Shown: one piece after another, positions 7,028 to 14,296 of the stretch
Numbering within the stretch: the first letter of the stretch is position 1
Layout: every line of letters begins with the position of its first letter
Assembly (NCBI GenBank): GCA_045645245.1
Contig: JAZRIK010000082.1
Span: 1 to 21,163 of the forward strand
Length of the DNA stretch: 21,163 nucleotides
DNA from: Scatosoma sp045645245
Lineage (GTDB): Bacteria; Bacillota; Clostridia; Christensenellales; Borkfalkiaceae
Direction of reading: 5' to 3'
Position numbers and translations under genes: made by a program
The notes under the pieces: model-generated
The model's input: the letters and a program-made list of their open reading frames with translations, nothing else
What the model was told of the DNA's origin: nothing
Databases searched by the model: none

Positions 7028-8011
7028 TTATAAAAGCGTGGATAAAAGCTCGTCTTTCGTCTTTGCCGAAAGGTAGATGGGCGCAACGTCCAAAACCGTC
7101 TTACAGCCCGTTTTTCCTTCTTTATTTAACCGATACGCAGCCCTTGCGTACGCCACCAAAACGGACGCGGTAAATTCTGCATTCGAATCGAGCTTGAGCG
7201 CATATTCGATCACGTGTTTATGCTCGCCGTCTATCCCCGTAGCGCCGCTTCTAATCACTACGCCGCCGTGCGGAAGTCCGCCGTGGTTTTCGTTTAATTC
7301 TTCCTGCGAAATAAAATGCACGGTAGTATCATAGTCGGCAAAATAATGGGGCATATTGACAATTTCGCTCTCAATTTTCGCTTTATCCGCGCCCTCCTTT
7401 GCCACCACGAAGCACTCGCGTTTATGCTTTTGACGAGTGGTTAAAACAGGGTTTTCGCCCTTTCTCACGCTATCGAGTGCCGCTTGGACGGGAATGGTAT
7501 ATTGCTTTGCGTCCGCCACGCCGTCGATACGGCGGATTGCGTCCGAGTGGCCTTGGCTGACCCCTTTCCCCCAAAACGTATAATCGTTTCCGCAGGGCAA
7601 AATTGCGCCCGAATACAACCGCGCAAGCGAGAACATTCCAGGATCCCAGCCGACGGAAATAATCGCCGTTTTGTTTGCCACTTTCGCTACGCTATCTACC
7701 GCTTGGAAATGCTGTAAAATTTTTGCGTGCGTGTCGAAACTATCCACCACGTTAAAAAACTGTGCAAGCGCAGGCGTTTGCTCCGGCAAATCGGTCGAGC
7801 TGCCGCCGCACAAAATCATAACGTCTATCTCGTTTTTCATATTCTCAACGTCATTCACCGCATACACGGGTACCCCTGTCAACGTTTTTACCGTTTCGGG
7901 GTCACGGCGGGTAAACACGCCCACCGCCGTCATATCAGGGTTGTTTTTGATGGCAAGCTCTACGCCGCGGCCAAGATTGCCGTAGCCGTAAATGCCGATA
8001 CGAATATTCAT
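7028..8011 (-). CDS. ddh: meso-diaminopimelate dehydrogenase
   Basis: A 327-residue NADPH-dependent dehydrogenase that makes meso-diaminopimelate from tetrahydrodipicolinate in one step, feeding lysine and peptidoglycan synthesis. The Rossmann start is IRIGIYGYGNLGRGVELAI. Family segments include CGGSSTDLPEQTP, VDSFDTH, VGWDPGMFSLARL, WGKGVSQGHSDAIRRIDGV and NHGGLPHGG. Length is that of the family. The ATG at 8009-8011 has AAAGGA seven nt upstream and gives the canonical start; the frame stays open 52 codons further, but that stretch is repeat block B and is rejected. It lies downstream of purA on the same strand, with block B between them and no clear promoter of its own. Confidence 0.95.
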   Translation of the reverse strand: MNIRIGIYGYGNLGRGVELAIKNNPDMTAVGVFTRRDPETVKTLTGVPVYAVNDVENMKNEIDVMILCGGSSTDLPEQTPALAQFFNVVDSFDTHAKILQHFQAVDSVAKVANKTAIISVGWDPGMFSLARLYSGAILPCGNDYTFWGKGVSQGHSDAIRRIDGVADAKQYTIPVQAALDSVRKGENPVLTTRQKHKRECFVVAKEGADKAKIESEIVNMPHYFADYDTTVHFISQEELNENHGGLPHGGVVIRSGATGIDGEHKHVIEYALKLDSNAEFTASVLVAYARAAYRLNKEGKTGCKTVLDVAPIYLSAKTKDELLSTLL

Positions 8012-8040
8012 AAAATTATCCTTTTGACGGTAAAACCGCC

Positions 8041-8256
8041 GTGAATTGAAATCAAAGATTGCGTGAATTGCCTTATCGGGCGTGAATTGGCTTGCGCCAT
8101 GAATTGAAAAACTGTGTTTTTCGTGAATTGCACGCCTATAGCGTGCGTTATTGTAATATTGCCACAACGCAACGCAAAGCGTTGCATTTCACGCTTGCTT
8201 TGCAAGCATTTCATACGCCTGCGGCGCAATTCACGCGTTCGTAGAACGCAATTCAT
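8041..8256. repeat. small-palindrome repeat block B (between purA and ddh)
   Basis: Left half: five copies of GTGAATTG (one ATGAATTG) starting at 8041, 8063, 8082, 8099 and 8123, separated by hairpins such as AATC/GATT (8050-8060), TGGC/GCCA (8088-8099) and GAAAAAC/GTTTTTC (8106-8122); GCACGC/GCGTGC (8130-8146) follows the last copy. A unique core spans 8147-8168. Right half: GCAACGC/GCGTTGC (8169-8185), GCTTGC/GCAAGC (8193-8207), CGCC/GGCG (8216-8226) and GCGTTC/GAACGC (8235-8249), each with a 3-nt loop and followed by ATTTCAC, ATTTCAT, CAATTCAC and AATTCAT. The linker in the left half is the reverse complement of that in the right half, so the halves face each other across the core. Stems vary while linkers stay nearly constant. 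Confidence 0.85.
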
Positions 8257-8282
8257 CGCACCCTTATACGCGTTTCGTGGGG

Positions 8283-9557
8283 TTAAAACATTTCAATATA
8301 AGCGTCACGTTCCGCGCCGACGGATACGTACTTCACCCTACAATCGCAAGATTTTTCGATATAACGGATATAATCGAGCGCTTCTTTGGGCAAGTCTTCT
8401 TTTTTACGGCAAGCGGAAATATCGCAATTCCAGCCCTTAACCGTTTCAAATACCGGCTTGCAATCGTCCAAAACGTCGATAAACGGGAATTCGTGAATAA
8501 TTTTGCCGTTCAGCTCGTACGCTACGCACACTTCAATTTCTTCATATCCCGACAAAATATCCATTTTGGTAAGCGCAATTTCCGTAGCACCTTGGCAACG
8601 AATACCGTATCTGGACGCCACCACGTCGAAAGGTCCTACTCTTCTCGGTCTGCCCGTCGCCGCGCCGTATTCACCGCCCAAATCGCGCAAGAATTTCGCC
8701 TTTTCGCCGAAATATTCCGCCGTGAAGGGGCCTTCGCCCACGCAGGTAGAATACGCTTTCATAATACCGATGGAATTGTCTAATTTGAGTTGCGGTACGC
8801 CTGCGCCGATGGGTGCATACGCCGCAATCGTCGAAGACGAAGAAGTGTAGGGATGAATACCGAAATCGATATCGCGCATTGCGCCAAGCTGCGCTTCAAA
8901 CATAATATCCTTGCCTTCCGCGTGCGCTTGCGTTAAGTACAAACCAACGTCGCAAACAAAGGGCGCAAGTACTTTGCCAAATTCTTCAAAATACGCGATA
9001 ATATCGTCCGTTTTTACCGCTTCCGCATTGTAGCCGCCTACTACGGTCAGGTTTTTCCATTCAACAATGTCCGCAACGCGCGCATACAGCTTTTCCGTAT
9101 TCAAAAGCTCGCCCATACGGAACGCTTTTTTATAGTATTTATCCGCGTAAACGGGCGCGATACCGCGGCGGGTCGAGCCGAATTTTTTACCAGCCAAGCG
9201 GTCTTCTTCCAAGCAATCTTGCAACACGTTATACGGCATCGTGATTACCGCTCTGTCTGAAATTTTTAAGTTTTCAGGAGTAATTTTAATGCCCCCTTCT
9301 CTAAGCTTGGCAATTTCGCCGCAAAGGTGCTTGATATCGATAACCATACCGGGCCCCATTACGTTAACTACGTCTTCGCGCAAAATGCCCGACGGAAGCA
9401 AATTCAAAATAAATTTTCCGCGTTCGTTGATAACGGTGTGGCCTGCGTTATTGCCGCCTTGATAACGGCAAACGACGTCGAATTTTTCCGAAAGCAAATC
9501 GACCATTCTGCCCTTGCCTTCGTCGCCCCAGTTGATACCGCAAATAGATGTAAGCAT
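8283..9557 (-). CDS. purA: adenylosuccinate synthetase, variant clade
   Basis: A 424-residue PurA, which joins IMP and aspartate using GTP in the first committed step to AMP. Visible motifs: GDEGKG at 11-16 (catalytic D12), NNAGHTV with H40, GSTRRGIAP at 127-135, FEAQLGAMRDIDFG at 220-233 and TGRPRRVGPFD at 301-311. The usual FEGAQG...TYPFVTSSN block is replaced by FEAQLG...HPYTSSSST, a wording I associate with a clostridial/Lachnospiraceae PurA subgroup, so this is a variant rather than a broken enzyme. The ATG at 9557 has AAAGGAG about 12 nt upstream, slightly long spacing. It has its own consensus promoter, and ddh lies downstream on the same strand. Confidence 0.95.
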   Translation of the reverse strand: MLTSICGINWGDEGKGRMVDLLSEKFDVVCRYQGGNNAGHTVINERGKFILNLLPSGILREDVVNVMGPGMVIDIKHLCGEIAKLREGGIKITPENLKISDRAVITMPYNVLQDCLEEDRLAGKKFGSTRRGIAPVYADKYYKKAFRMGELLNTEKLYARVADIVEWKNLTVVGGYNAEAVKTDDIIAYFEEFGKVLAPFVCDVGLYLTQAHAEGKDIMFEAQLGAMRDIDFGIHPYTSSSSTIAAYAPIGAGVPQLKLDNSIGIMKAYSTCVGEGPFTAEYFGEKAKFLRDLGGEYGAATGRPRRVGPFDVVASRYGIRCQGATEIALTKMDILSGYEEIEVCVAYELNGKIIHEFPFIDVLDDCKPVFETVKGWNCDISACRKKEDLPKEALDYIRYIEKSCDCRVKYVSVGAERDAYIEMF

Positions 9558-9643
9558 AATATATTTTTTCTCCTTTTGTTTTTCACGTGATAAAAACGAA
9601 TATGGAAAGCGACGTAAAAAGTCGCCGTCTTACCGCATTGTAA

Positions 9644-9672
9644 ATTATATACCATTTTTTTACCGCTGTCAA
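9644..9672 (-). promoter_or_regulatory. consensus sigma-A promoter of purA
   Basis: On the minus strand TTGACA (9672-9667), a 17-bp spacer and TATAAT (9649-9644): a perfect match. The start is predicted near 9637, with an 80-nt leader containing a small hairpin (GCGAC/GTCGC, 9609-9625). I do not see a purine riboswitch. Confidence 0.9.
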
Positions 9673-9707
9673 GTTAAATTGCTTATCTTGGACCTTTTTT
9701 CTATAAG

Positions 9708-9734
9708 AAAAAACTCGCTGATGAAAACAGCGAG
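9708..9734 (-). terminator. intrinsic terminator after the SDR gene
   Basis: Read leftwards, CTCGCTG and CAGCGAG pair around a 7-nt loop and are followed by six Ts (complement of 9708-9713). It lies 28 nt past the SDR stop and just before the purA promoter. The right side also carries a T run (9736-9741), so it could work on the other strand too. Confidence 0.88.
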
Positions 9735-9761
9735 CTTTTTTGTTATGCTTTTTAAGTTGTT

Positions 9762-10556
9762 TTACCGTTTAACCAGCCATTTGACAAGGGCGCATTGTAA
9801 GCGTTTGGGCAAAATTCCCAAAAGCATAAGCCCTATGTTTCTATGCTTGGCGTAAATGTATTTCGGGTGCTTTTTCATCGCTGCTTTGTATGCAAAAACG
9901 GCAAATTTTTCCGCAGACATCGGTTTGCCCATGAATTTTTCCACGATACCGCAAAAGTTTTTCGATTCCGCTTTGTATAATTTCGTATCTTCGCACAGCT
10001 TTTGTGTGGAAACCGCCGAGCCCTTGGAAAGCGGCGTTTCTACCGCCCCAGGGCGCAGCGTAATTACCTTTTGACCAAGCAAATTTAACTCTTGGCGCAG
10101 CGATTGCGCATAGCTATCGAGCGCGGTTTTACTCACCGAATAAATTCCGTTAAAAGGCAAAGCGTCCAGCGGCGCAACTTCGCTGCTCGTGACGATAATT
10201 CGCCCCGTTTTCTTCAAAAGCGAATGAAAGGTTTTATTCACAAGCACCGTGCCTAAAAAGTTGATTTCCATCAGGCGTTTAATAACCTGATAATCCGTTT
10301 CGATAAACGAGCCCATCGTATGCACGCCTGCAAAGTTCAAAATCATATCCAACTCTACGCCGTTTTCCCGCAAGCTTGTTTGCAGGTTTTCAAGCGCTTG
10401 TTTGTCGGTTATATCCGCCGTCAACGGAATGCCGATTTCGCTTTCTTTTACGTCCAACGCGTACACGGTATGCCCGTTTTTAATAAATTGCTGTGCTACG
10501 GCGTATCCGATACCCGACGCCGCGCCCGTGATAAGAACAGTCTTTTTTACGTCCAT
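9762..10556 (-). CDS. short-chain dehydrogenase/reductase
   Basis: A 264-residue classical SDR: NAD(P)-binding TGAASGIG (10-17), N-x-A-G at 74-77, catalytic N99, Ser at 124-125 and YSVSK (Y139, K143). The acidic residue after the second strand (ALDVK, D35) suggests NAD(H) rather than NADP(H); this is inference. The last 60 residues are basic and end in a hydrophobic patch (IGLMLLGILPK), compatible with membrane contact, as in SDRs acting on lipids or steroids. The substrate cannot be told. Monocistronic, with its own promoter and terminator. The ATG has only GGGG about 8 nt upstream, a modest ribosome binding site. Confidence 0.88.
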   Translation of the reverse strand: MDVKKTVLITGAASGIGYAVAQQFIKNGHTVYALDVKESEIGIPLTADITDKQALENLQTSLRENGVELDMILNFAGVHTMGSFIETDYQVIKRLMEINFLGTVLVNKTFHSLLKKTGRIIVTSSEVAPLDALPFNGIYSVSKTALDSYAQSLRQELNLLGQKVITLRPGAVETPLSKGSAVSTQKLCEDTKLYKAESKNFCGIVEKFMGKPMSAEKFAVFAYKAAMKKHPKYIYAKHRNIGLMLLGILPKRLQCALVKWLVKR

Positions 10557-10579
10557 TTGCTTAACCCCACTTGTATTCT

Positions 10580-10607
10580 ATTATAAACAAATATACAAAA
10601 AAGTCAA
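10580..10607 (-). promoter_or_regulatory. sigma-A promoter of the SDR gene
   Basis: On the minus strand TTGACT (10607-10602), a 16-bp spacer and TATAAT (10585-10580), giving a leader of about 17 nt before the ATG at 10556. Confidence 0.75.
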
Positions 10608-10620
10608 GCGCTTACCTAAT

Positions 10621-10658
10621 AAAAACGCCGCCACCCCCAAATGCTTTGAGAGTGGCGT
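10621..10658 (-). terminator. intrinsic terminator after the M23 gene
   Basis: Read leftwards, CGCCAC (10657-10652) pairs with GTGGCG (10634-10629) around a 17-nt loop, then GCG and five Ts. It starts 6 nt past the M23 stop. The loop is larger than in the other terminators here. Confidence 0.7.
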
Positions 10659-10664
10659 AAAAAA

Positions 10665-11363
10665 TTATTTTTCTTCTAACGTTAAATAGGTGGTGGGGTC
10701 AACGACTTTGCCGTCCTTTATAATTTCAAAATGCAGGTGCGCGCCGTCCTTATACTCATTCCCGTTCGCTTCCGCGATGGTAGCAATCACGTCGCCTTTT
10801 TCCACTTTATCCCCCGCCTTCAAGCCGTCCGCAGCCGTCACGAACCGATACACCGATTTTAAGCCGTCGCCGTGATCCACTACGATTTCCGTACCCAAAA
10901 GCAAATCGCCGCTATACACGCTTTCAATCGTGCCGCTTTCTACCGCGAGTACTTCCGTCCCTACTTCCGCAGCAAAATCCAAACCGGTATGTTCGTAATA
11001 CGAATTCAACGTCTTGTTATGATAAAAACCATAATCGTTGATCACCGACACCGTTTGCACGGGCATTACCATTCCTTGCGGCGTGACTACCGTTTGGTCG
11101 TTGTTGTTATTGCCTTGGTTGTTATCGCCGTTATTATTTCCGCCGCCGCTCGGCTCGTCATCGGGCGGGAGCGTGGACGAGTTATGTTGATTGTTTTTAT
11201 TTGCTTGATTATCCACGTTGCCGTTGGTTGCCACCACCGCCGATACCACGATTGCGACGAGTGCCGCCACGCAACCGAGTGCGGTCACCAAATAAAAGCG
11301 TTTTTCCTTATTCATACGTTTCACTTTGCCTTTCTTTTCCTTTTCGTGTTGTTCTGTCATCAT
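10665..11363 (-). CDS. membrane-anchored M23 (LytM-fold) protein, SpoIIQ-like
   Basis: A 232-residue protein: a short charged cytoplasmic N-terminus, one membrane segment (about 23-45, FYLVTALGCVAALVAIVV), a low-complexity Asn/Gly-rich linker (about 48-92) and an M23 endopeptidase fold (about 100-228). Zinc ligands H125 and D129 (HTGLD) and the HxH pair H209/H211 (HLHFE) are present, but the extra catalytic His expected in a Y-x-H motif is missing: the segment reads VYRFV (171-175). Architecture and position after a YwmB-like gene resemble SpoIIQ, the forespore half of the SpoIIQ-SpoIIIAH engulfment channel; that is inference. The start ATGATG at 11363/11360 has GGAGGA at 11378-11373; an in-frame extension upstream lacks such a site and overlaps the previous gene. 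Confidence 0.8.
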   Translation of the reverse strand: MMTEQHEKEKKGKVKRMNKEKRFYLVTALGCVAALVAIVVSAVVATNGNVDNQANKNNQHNSSTLPPDDEPSGGGNNNGDNNQGNNNNDQTVVTPQGMVMPVQTVSVINDYGFYHNKTLNSYYEHTGLDFAAEVGTEVLAVESGTIESVYSGDLLLGTEIVVDHGDGLKSVYRFVTAADGLKAGDKVEKGDVIATIAEANGNEYKDGAHLHFEIIKDGKVVDPTTYLTLEEK

Positions 11364-11401
11364 ATTTTTTATTCCTCCGAAAACTTTGTATGTAAAGGAT
11401 T

Positions 11402-11429
11402 TCCGCGTTTTTCGCTTTTTATACGCGGA
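11402..11429. other. hairpin between the YwmB-like and M23 genes
   Basis: TCCGCGT (11402-11408) pairs with ACGCGGA (11423-11429) around a 14-nt loop. On the plus strand it is followed by TTTTTTATTTTTTT, so it has terminator form only against the direction of the genes. On the coding strand it sits in the 79-nt gap between the two genes, just upstream of the M23 ribosome binding site. Confidence 0.45.
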
Positions 11430-11442
11430 TTTTTTATTTTTT

Positions 11443-11889
11443 TCAAAATCCACCGAAAATCATCGGCGTTCCAACCACGCACCGATTTCCGCGCACAGCC
11501 ACGTGTAAATTCACCGCGCGCCCGCTTATAATCGCGCCCGTTCCCCAGTTGGGGGTAAAACAATAAAACGAATGCGTACCGCCTGCCTGCTCCTGCCATA
11601 AAATTTCCGCTTGAAACAGCTCGGCAATTTCTTGCGCGGACTCTAACGGCGTGCGCTCGTCCGTTAAAACAAATTCTACGCTTTCCCCGCGCACAAATAA
11701 AATATCCTGCACGTTTAGCCGGGTTTTTACCAACGCTTGGGAAGATTGCGCGTGTAAATAATAGGTATGCTCCCCGTCCAAAACGGATAAACGGAAGGTG
11801 TTTGCCGTGCGGATTGTCACGCCCAACAGCAAGCAAACAACCAGCGCGAGCGTCGTTGCCAGCCATTGTTTGAGTTGCCAAAACCACAT
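11443..11889 (-). CDS. small membrane-anchored protein, YwmB-like C-terminus
   Basis: A 148-residue protein with an N-terminal membrane segment or uncleaved signal (about 8-26, WLATTLALVVCLLLGVTI) and an extracytoplasmic domain. Its end, VNLHVAVRG...VVGTPMIFGGF, resembles the C-terminus of B. subtilis YwmB (NLQIALR...VTVGTPIV), a TATA-box-binding-fold protein encoded near spoIID and spoIIQ in Firmicutes. The likeness is a short motif from memory, and this protein is shorter than YwmB, so the family call is tentative. It sits directly upstream of the SpoIIQ-like gene. The ATG at 11887-11889 has a strong GGGAGGG site, but that site lies in a 10-bp stem (11893-11932). Confidence 0.7.
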   Translation of the reverse strand: MWFWQLKQWLATTLALVVCLLLGVTIRTANTFRLSVLDGEHTYYLHAQSSQALVKTRLNVQDILFVRGESVEFVLTDERTPLESAQEIAELFQAEILWQEQAGGTHSFYCFTPNWGTGAIISGRAVNLHVAVRGNRCVVGTPMIFGGF

Positions 11890-11892
11890 AAA

Positions 11893-11932
11893 AATCCCTC
11901 CCGCTTACCGTTTTTGGTTCGTGGAAGGGATT
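11893..11932 (-). promoter_or_regulatory. stem-loop enclosing the ribosome binding site of the YwmB-like gene
   Basis: In the minus-strand RNA, AATCCCTTCC (11932-11923) pairs with GGGAGGGATT (11902-11893), 10 bp with one G-U, around a 20-nt loop. The 3' arm contains the ribosome binding site, 6 nt before the start codon region. Such a fold would limit translation unless opened. Confidence 0.6.
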
Positions 11933-11968
11933 ATTGCCTTGCGTTTTATTTTTTATACTCTGTTTCGC

Positions 11969-12304
11969 TTAAAAATCGTTTAATTTTTCACCGCCGAGCA
12001 AATGAATATGCAAATGACGCACCGTTTGCCCGCCGTTTTCGCCTTGGTTGATAATTACGCGGTAGCCGTCTTGTAAACCGAGTTTTTCTTCCAGCGTGGG
12101 AATTATTTCAAAAACGTGCTTGACAATTTCCGCGCGGTTTTCGTCCATTTCGGAAAGCAACGCAAAGTGCGTTTTGGGAATACATAAATAATGCAGCTTT
12201 GCCTTGGGTTCGATATCGCGAATCACAATCATTTTTTCGTCTTCGTATAATCTGGGCGAAGGAATATCTCCTTTTACAATTTTACAAAAAATACAGTTTT
12301 CCAT
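11969..12304 (-). CDS. HIT-family nucleotide hydrolase (HinT-like)
   Basis: A 111-residue histidine-triad protein. The HxHxHxx motif is H97-L-H99-I-H101 followed by LLGG; C4 and C7 with H46 form the zinc site seen in many bacterial HinT proteins (start MENCIFCKIVKGDIPS). Family members hydrolyse purine nucleoside phosphoramidates such as AMP-lysine. The ATG has AAGGAG seven nt upstream. It begins 11 nt after mtaB and is the usual last member of the prmA-rsmE-mtaB cluster in Firmicutes. Length is complete. Confidence 0.95.
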   Translation of the reverse strand: MENCIFCKIVKGDIPSPRLYEDEKMIVIRDIEPKAKLHYLCIPKTHFALLSEMDENRAEIVKHVFEIIPTLEEKLGLQDGYRVIINQGENGGQTVRHLHIHLLGGEKLNDF

Positions 12305-12315
12305 ATACTTTCTCC

Positions 12316-13575
12316 TTATATCTTTTTTGCGGCAACGCCGTCCTTAAACAAGCTTTCAACGCGTACACGGGTGGGTTGTTTTTGCAATTCCCCTTGCACG
12401 TACACGCGGATATAATTTCCCGAATATCCTTCGGTATAACTCTCTATGCACCGTTCTGGCACAATAATCACTTCGCTCCCGACCATCGCTTGCATAAATT
12501 TTATTCTCTCTTGTTCGCCCGCCTGCATCAGCTTTTCCACCCGCTCTTTTTTCAGCGCAAACGGAAGCTCTTTATACTTCTTAAACGCATTTGTCCCTTC
12601 GCGCGGCGAGTAAGGGAAAGCGTGAATTTGCGAAAAACCTGCTTCGCTGATGATAGAAAGCGACTGCAAAAAATCTTCTTCCGTTTCGGTGGGAAAGCCC
12701 GCGATAATATCCGTCGTTATCCCTGCCGCGGGGAAATATTCTCTAATCAACCGACAAGCGGCTAAATATTCTTCTCGCGTATAATGTCGGTTCATACTTT
12801 TCAGCACTTGGTTGGAACCGCTTTGCAAGGATAAATGGAATTGCGGCGCAAAATGCTTTACGCCTTTGAGCGCGTCCAAAAACCGCGGCGTGATTAAGCT
12901 CACTTCCATCGAGCCCAAACGTATACGGGTATTTGCGTCTTTAATTGCAATCATCAAATCGGCAAGGTCGTTGCCGTTTTCGTCTTTATACGCGGAAATA
13001 TCAATTCCCGTCACAACCGTCTCCATCGCCGTACTTTGTAAAATCTCTTGCGCCGCGTGTTCAAGCGAACGCGAGCGGCTTCTGCCTCGCAAGTACGGAA
13101 TGATACAATACGAACAAAACCGATTGCAGCCGTCTTGAATTTTCACAAAATTCCGCGTCTTTAAGCACTTGGGGAGTAGCATATTCTCATACCTGCCCCC
13201 TTCGTTTTGCAGTTGTTCGCCGCAAAAACCGTTTGCAAAGTCCGCTTGCACAATTTCTAAAACGCGCTGTTTTCTTTGCGCGCCCACCACCGCTTTTACT
13301 CTATCGTCCTTTCCCAAAAACGCTTTCGGCGATTTTTCGGACGCGCAGCCGCACACGATTACTTTGGCGTTTGGGTTGTATTTGAGTGCTTTCCCGATGG
13401 TTTGACGGCTCTTTCTTTCCGCTTCCGCAGTGACGGCGCAGGTGTTAATTACGTACAAATCGGCACAGCCAAGCTCGCGCGAAACTTCGTAGCCAAGCTC
13501 TTCCAAGCCGCGAATAATCGACCCGCTTTCCACGTCGTTTACCTTGCAACCGAGCGTAAATACGACCGCCTTCAT
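12316..13575 (-). CDS. mtaB: tRNA (t6A37) methylthiotransferase MtaB
   Basis: A 419-residue radical-SAM enzyme that converts t6A to ms2t6A at tRNA position 37. The N-terminal methylthiotransferase domain supplies cluster cysteines C10 (TLGCKVND), C46 (NTCAVT) and C75 or C77 (VCGCASE). The radical-SAM motif is C150-x3-C154-x2-C157 (GCNRFCSYCIIPYLRGRSRS). A C-terminal TRAM-like domain is expected from about 355 onwards. The loop at 125-136 (EGGRYENMLLPK) falls where part of the AGGGGCAGGTA repeat appears in the DNA. Its start overlaps the rsmE stop by 4 nt (ATGA), so the genes are translationally coupled. Confidence 0.96.
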   Translation of the reverse strand: MKAVVFTLGCKVNDVESGSIIRGLEELGYEVSRELGCADLYVINTCAVTAEAERKSRQTIGKALKYNPNAKVIVCGCASEKSPKAFLGKDDRVKAVVGAQRKQRVLEIVQADFANGFCGEQLQNEGGRYENMLLPKCLKTRNFVKIQDGCNRFCSYCIIPYLRGRSRSRSLEHAAQEILQSTAMETVVTGIDISAYKDENGNDLADLMIAIKDANTRIRLGSMEVSLITPRFLDALKGVKHFAPQFHLSLQSGSNQVLKSMNRHYTREEYLAACRLIREYFPAAGITTDIIAGFPTETEEDFLQSLSIISEAGFSQIHAFPYSPREGTNAFKKYKELPFALKKERVEKLMQAGEQERIKFMQAMVGSEVIIVPERCIESYTEGYSGNYIRVYVQGELQKQPTRVRVESLFKDGVAAKKI

Positions 13576-14282
13576 TTGAGTTCTCCAAGCGAATACATCA
13601 CAACCGAAGCGAGTGCAACCGCCGCCGTTTCCGCGCGCAAAATGCGCTTGCCCAGCGACACCATCGCATAGCCCTTTTCACTTGCGAGCGTTGCTTCTTC
13701 GCGAGAAAAGCCGCCCTCGCTGCCGATAACGATTGCCGTGCTGCCACGCAAATCGTTTAAGCGCATTTCGCTCTCTTGCGCAAACTCGCAGGCAAATAAT
13801 TTATTTTGATAACCGTTCCCTGCGTCAAGCGCTTTTTCTATCGTATCGAAATATTCGATTTGCGGCGCAACCGAGCGCAAGCATTGCTTGGTCGCTTCAC
13901 GCGCAACCTTGTTTAAGCGTTCCAACTTGTTCGCATTCATATACGCCGACGAAAACGCCGACGAAAATACGCCGATTTTTTTCACGCCCAGCTCTACCGC
14001 TTTTTGCACGATGAATTCGTTTTTATCCGCGTTTTTCAAATATCCGAACAATAAGCAAACGTCTTCGTTTGCTTCGCGCCCGCCCGCTTCTTCACGCACA
14101 ATGGATAAAAGCATTCTCTTTTTTTCCACAGCGGAAACGACCGCCGTATATTCTTTAGAGCTGTTATCTAGCAAAATCACTTCCGCGCCCACGCCGATAC
14201 GCAGTACGTTTTTCGCGTGTTCAAATTCTTCGCCGTCCAGCACGGTGATTTCTTCAATTTTATCAACAAAAAATCTTTTCAA
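13572..14282 (-). CDS. rsmE: 16S rRNA (uracil1498-N3)-methyltransferase RsmE
   Basis: A 236-residue SPOUT methyltransferase that methylates U1498 in the 30S decoding region. The cofactor-binding knot is visible: VIGSEGGFSREE (185-196) and LGKRILRAETAAVA (210-223). The N-terminal PUA-like part begins MKRFFVDK, the expected family start. The start codon is TTG (14280-14282): an in-frame TAG lies seven codons upstream and no ATG or GTG intervenes. The ribosome binding region AAGGGGCAGG overlaps the prmA stop codon. Second gene of the prmA operon. Confidence 0.94.
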   Translation of the reverse strand: MKRFFVDKIEEITVLDGEEFEHAKNVLRIGVGAEVILLDNSSKEYTAVVSAVEKKRMLLSIVREEAGGREANEDVCLLFGYLKNADKNEFIVQKAVELGVKKIGVFSSAFSSAYMNANKLERLNKVAREATKQCLRSVAPQIEYFDTIEKALDAGNGYQNKLFACEFAQESEMRLNDLRGSTAIVIGSEGGFSREEATLASEKGYAMVSLGKRILRAETAAVALASVVMYSLGELK

Positions 14283-14296
14283 CGCGTACCTGCCCC

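Noticed and set aside
8012..8167. 52-codon N-terminal extension of ddh
   Set aside because: It is translated repeat DNA; the ATG at 8011 has a good ribosome binding site and gives the family's normal start.
8041..8256. CRISPR array
   Set aside because: Repeats are only 7-8 nt, units are 14-24 nt, the spacers are themselves palindromes and orientation flips at the centre; no cas genes are present.
9558..9643. Purine riboswitch in the purA leader
   Set aside because: The leader is about 80 nt with one small hairpin; the conserved purine-aptamer core is not visible.
11364..11453. 30-residue N-terminal extension of the M23 protein
   Set aside because: It overlaps the preceding gene and lacks a ribosome binding site, whereas GGAGGA stands before the ATGATG at 11363.
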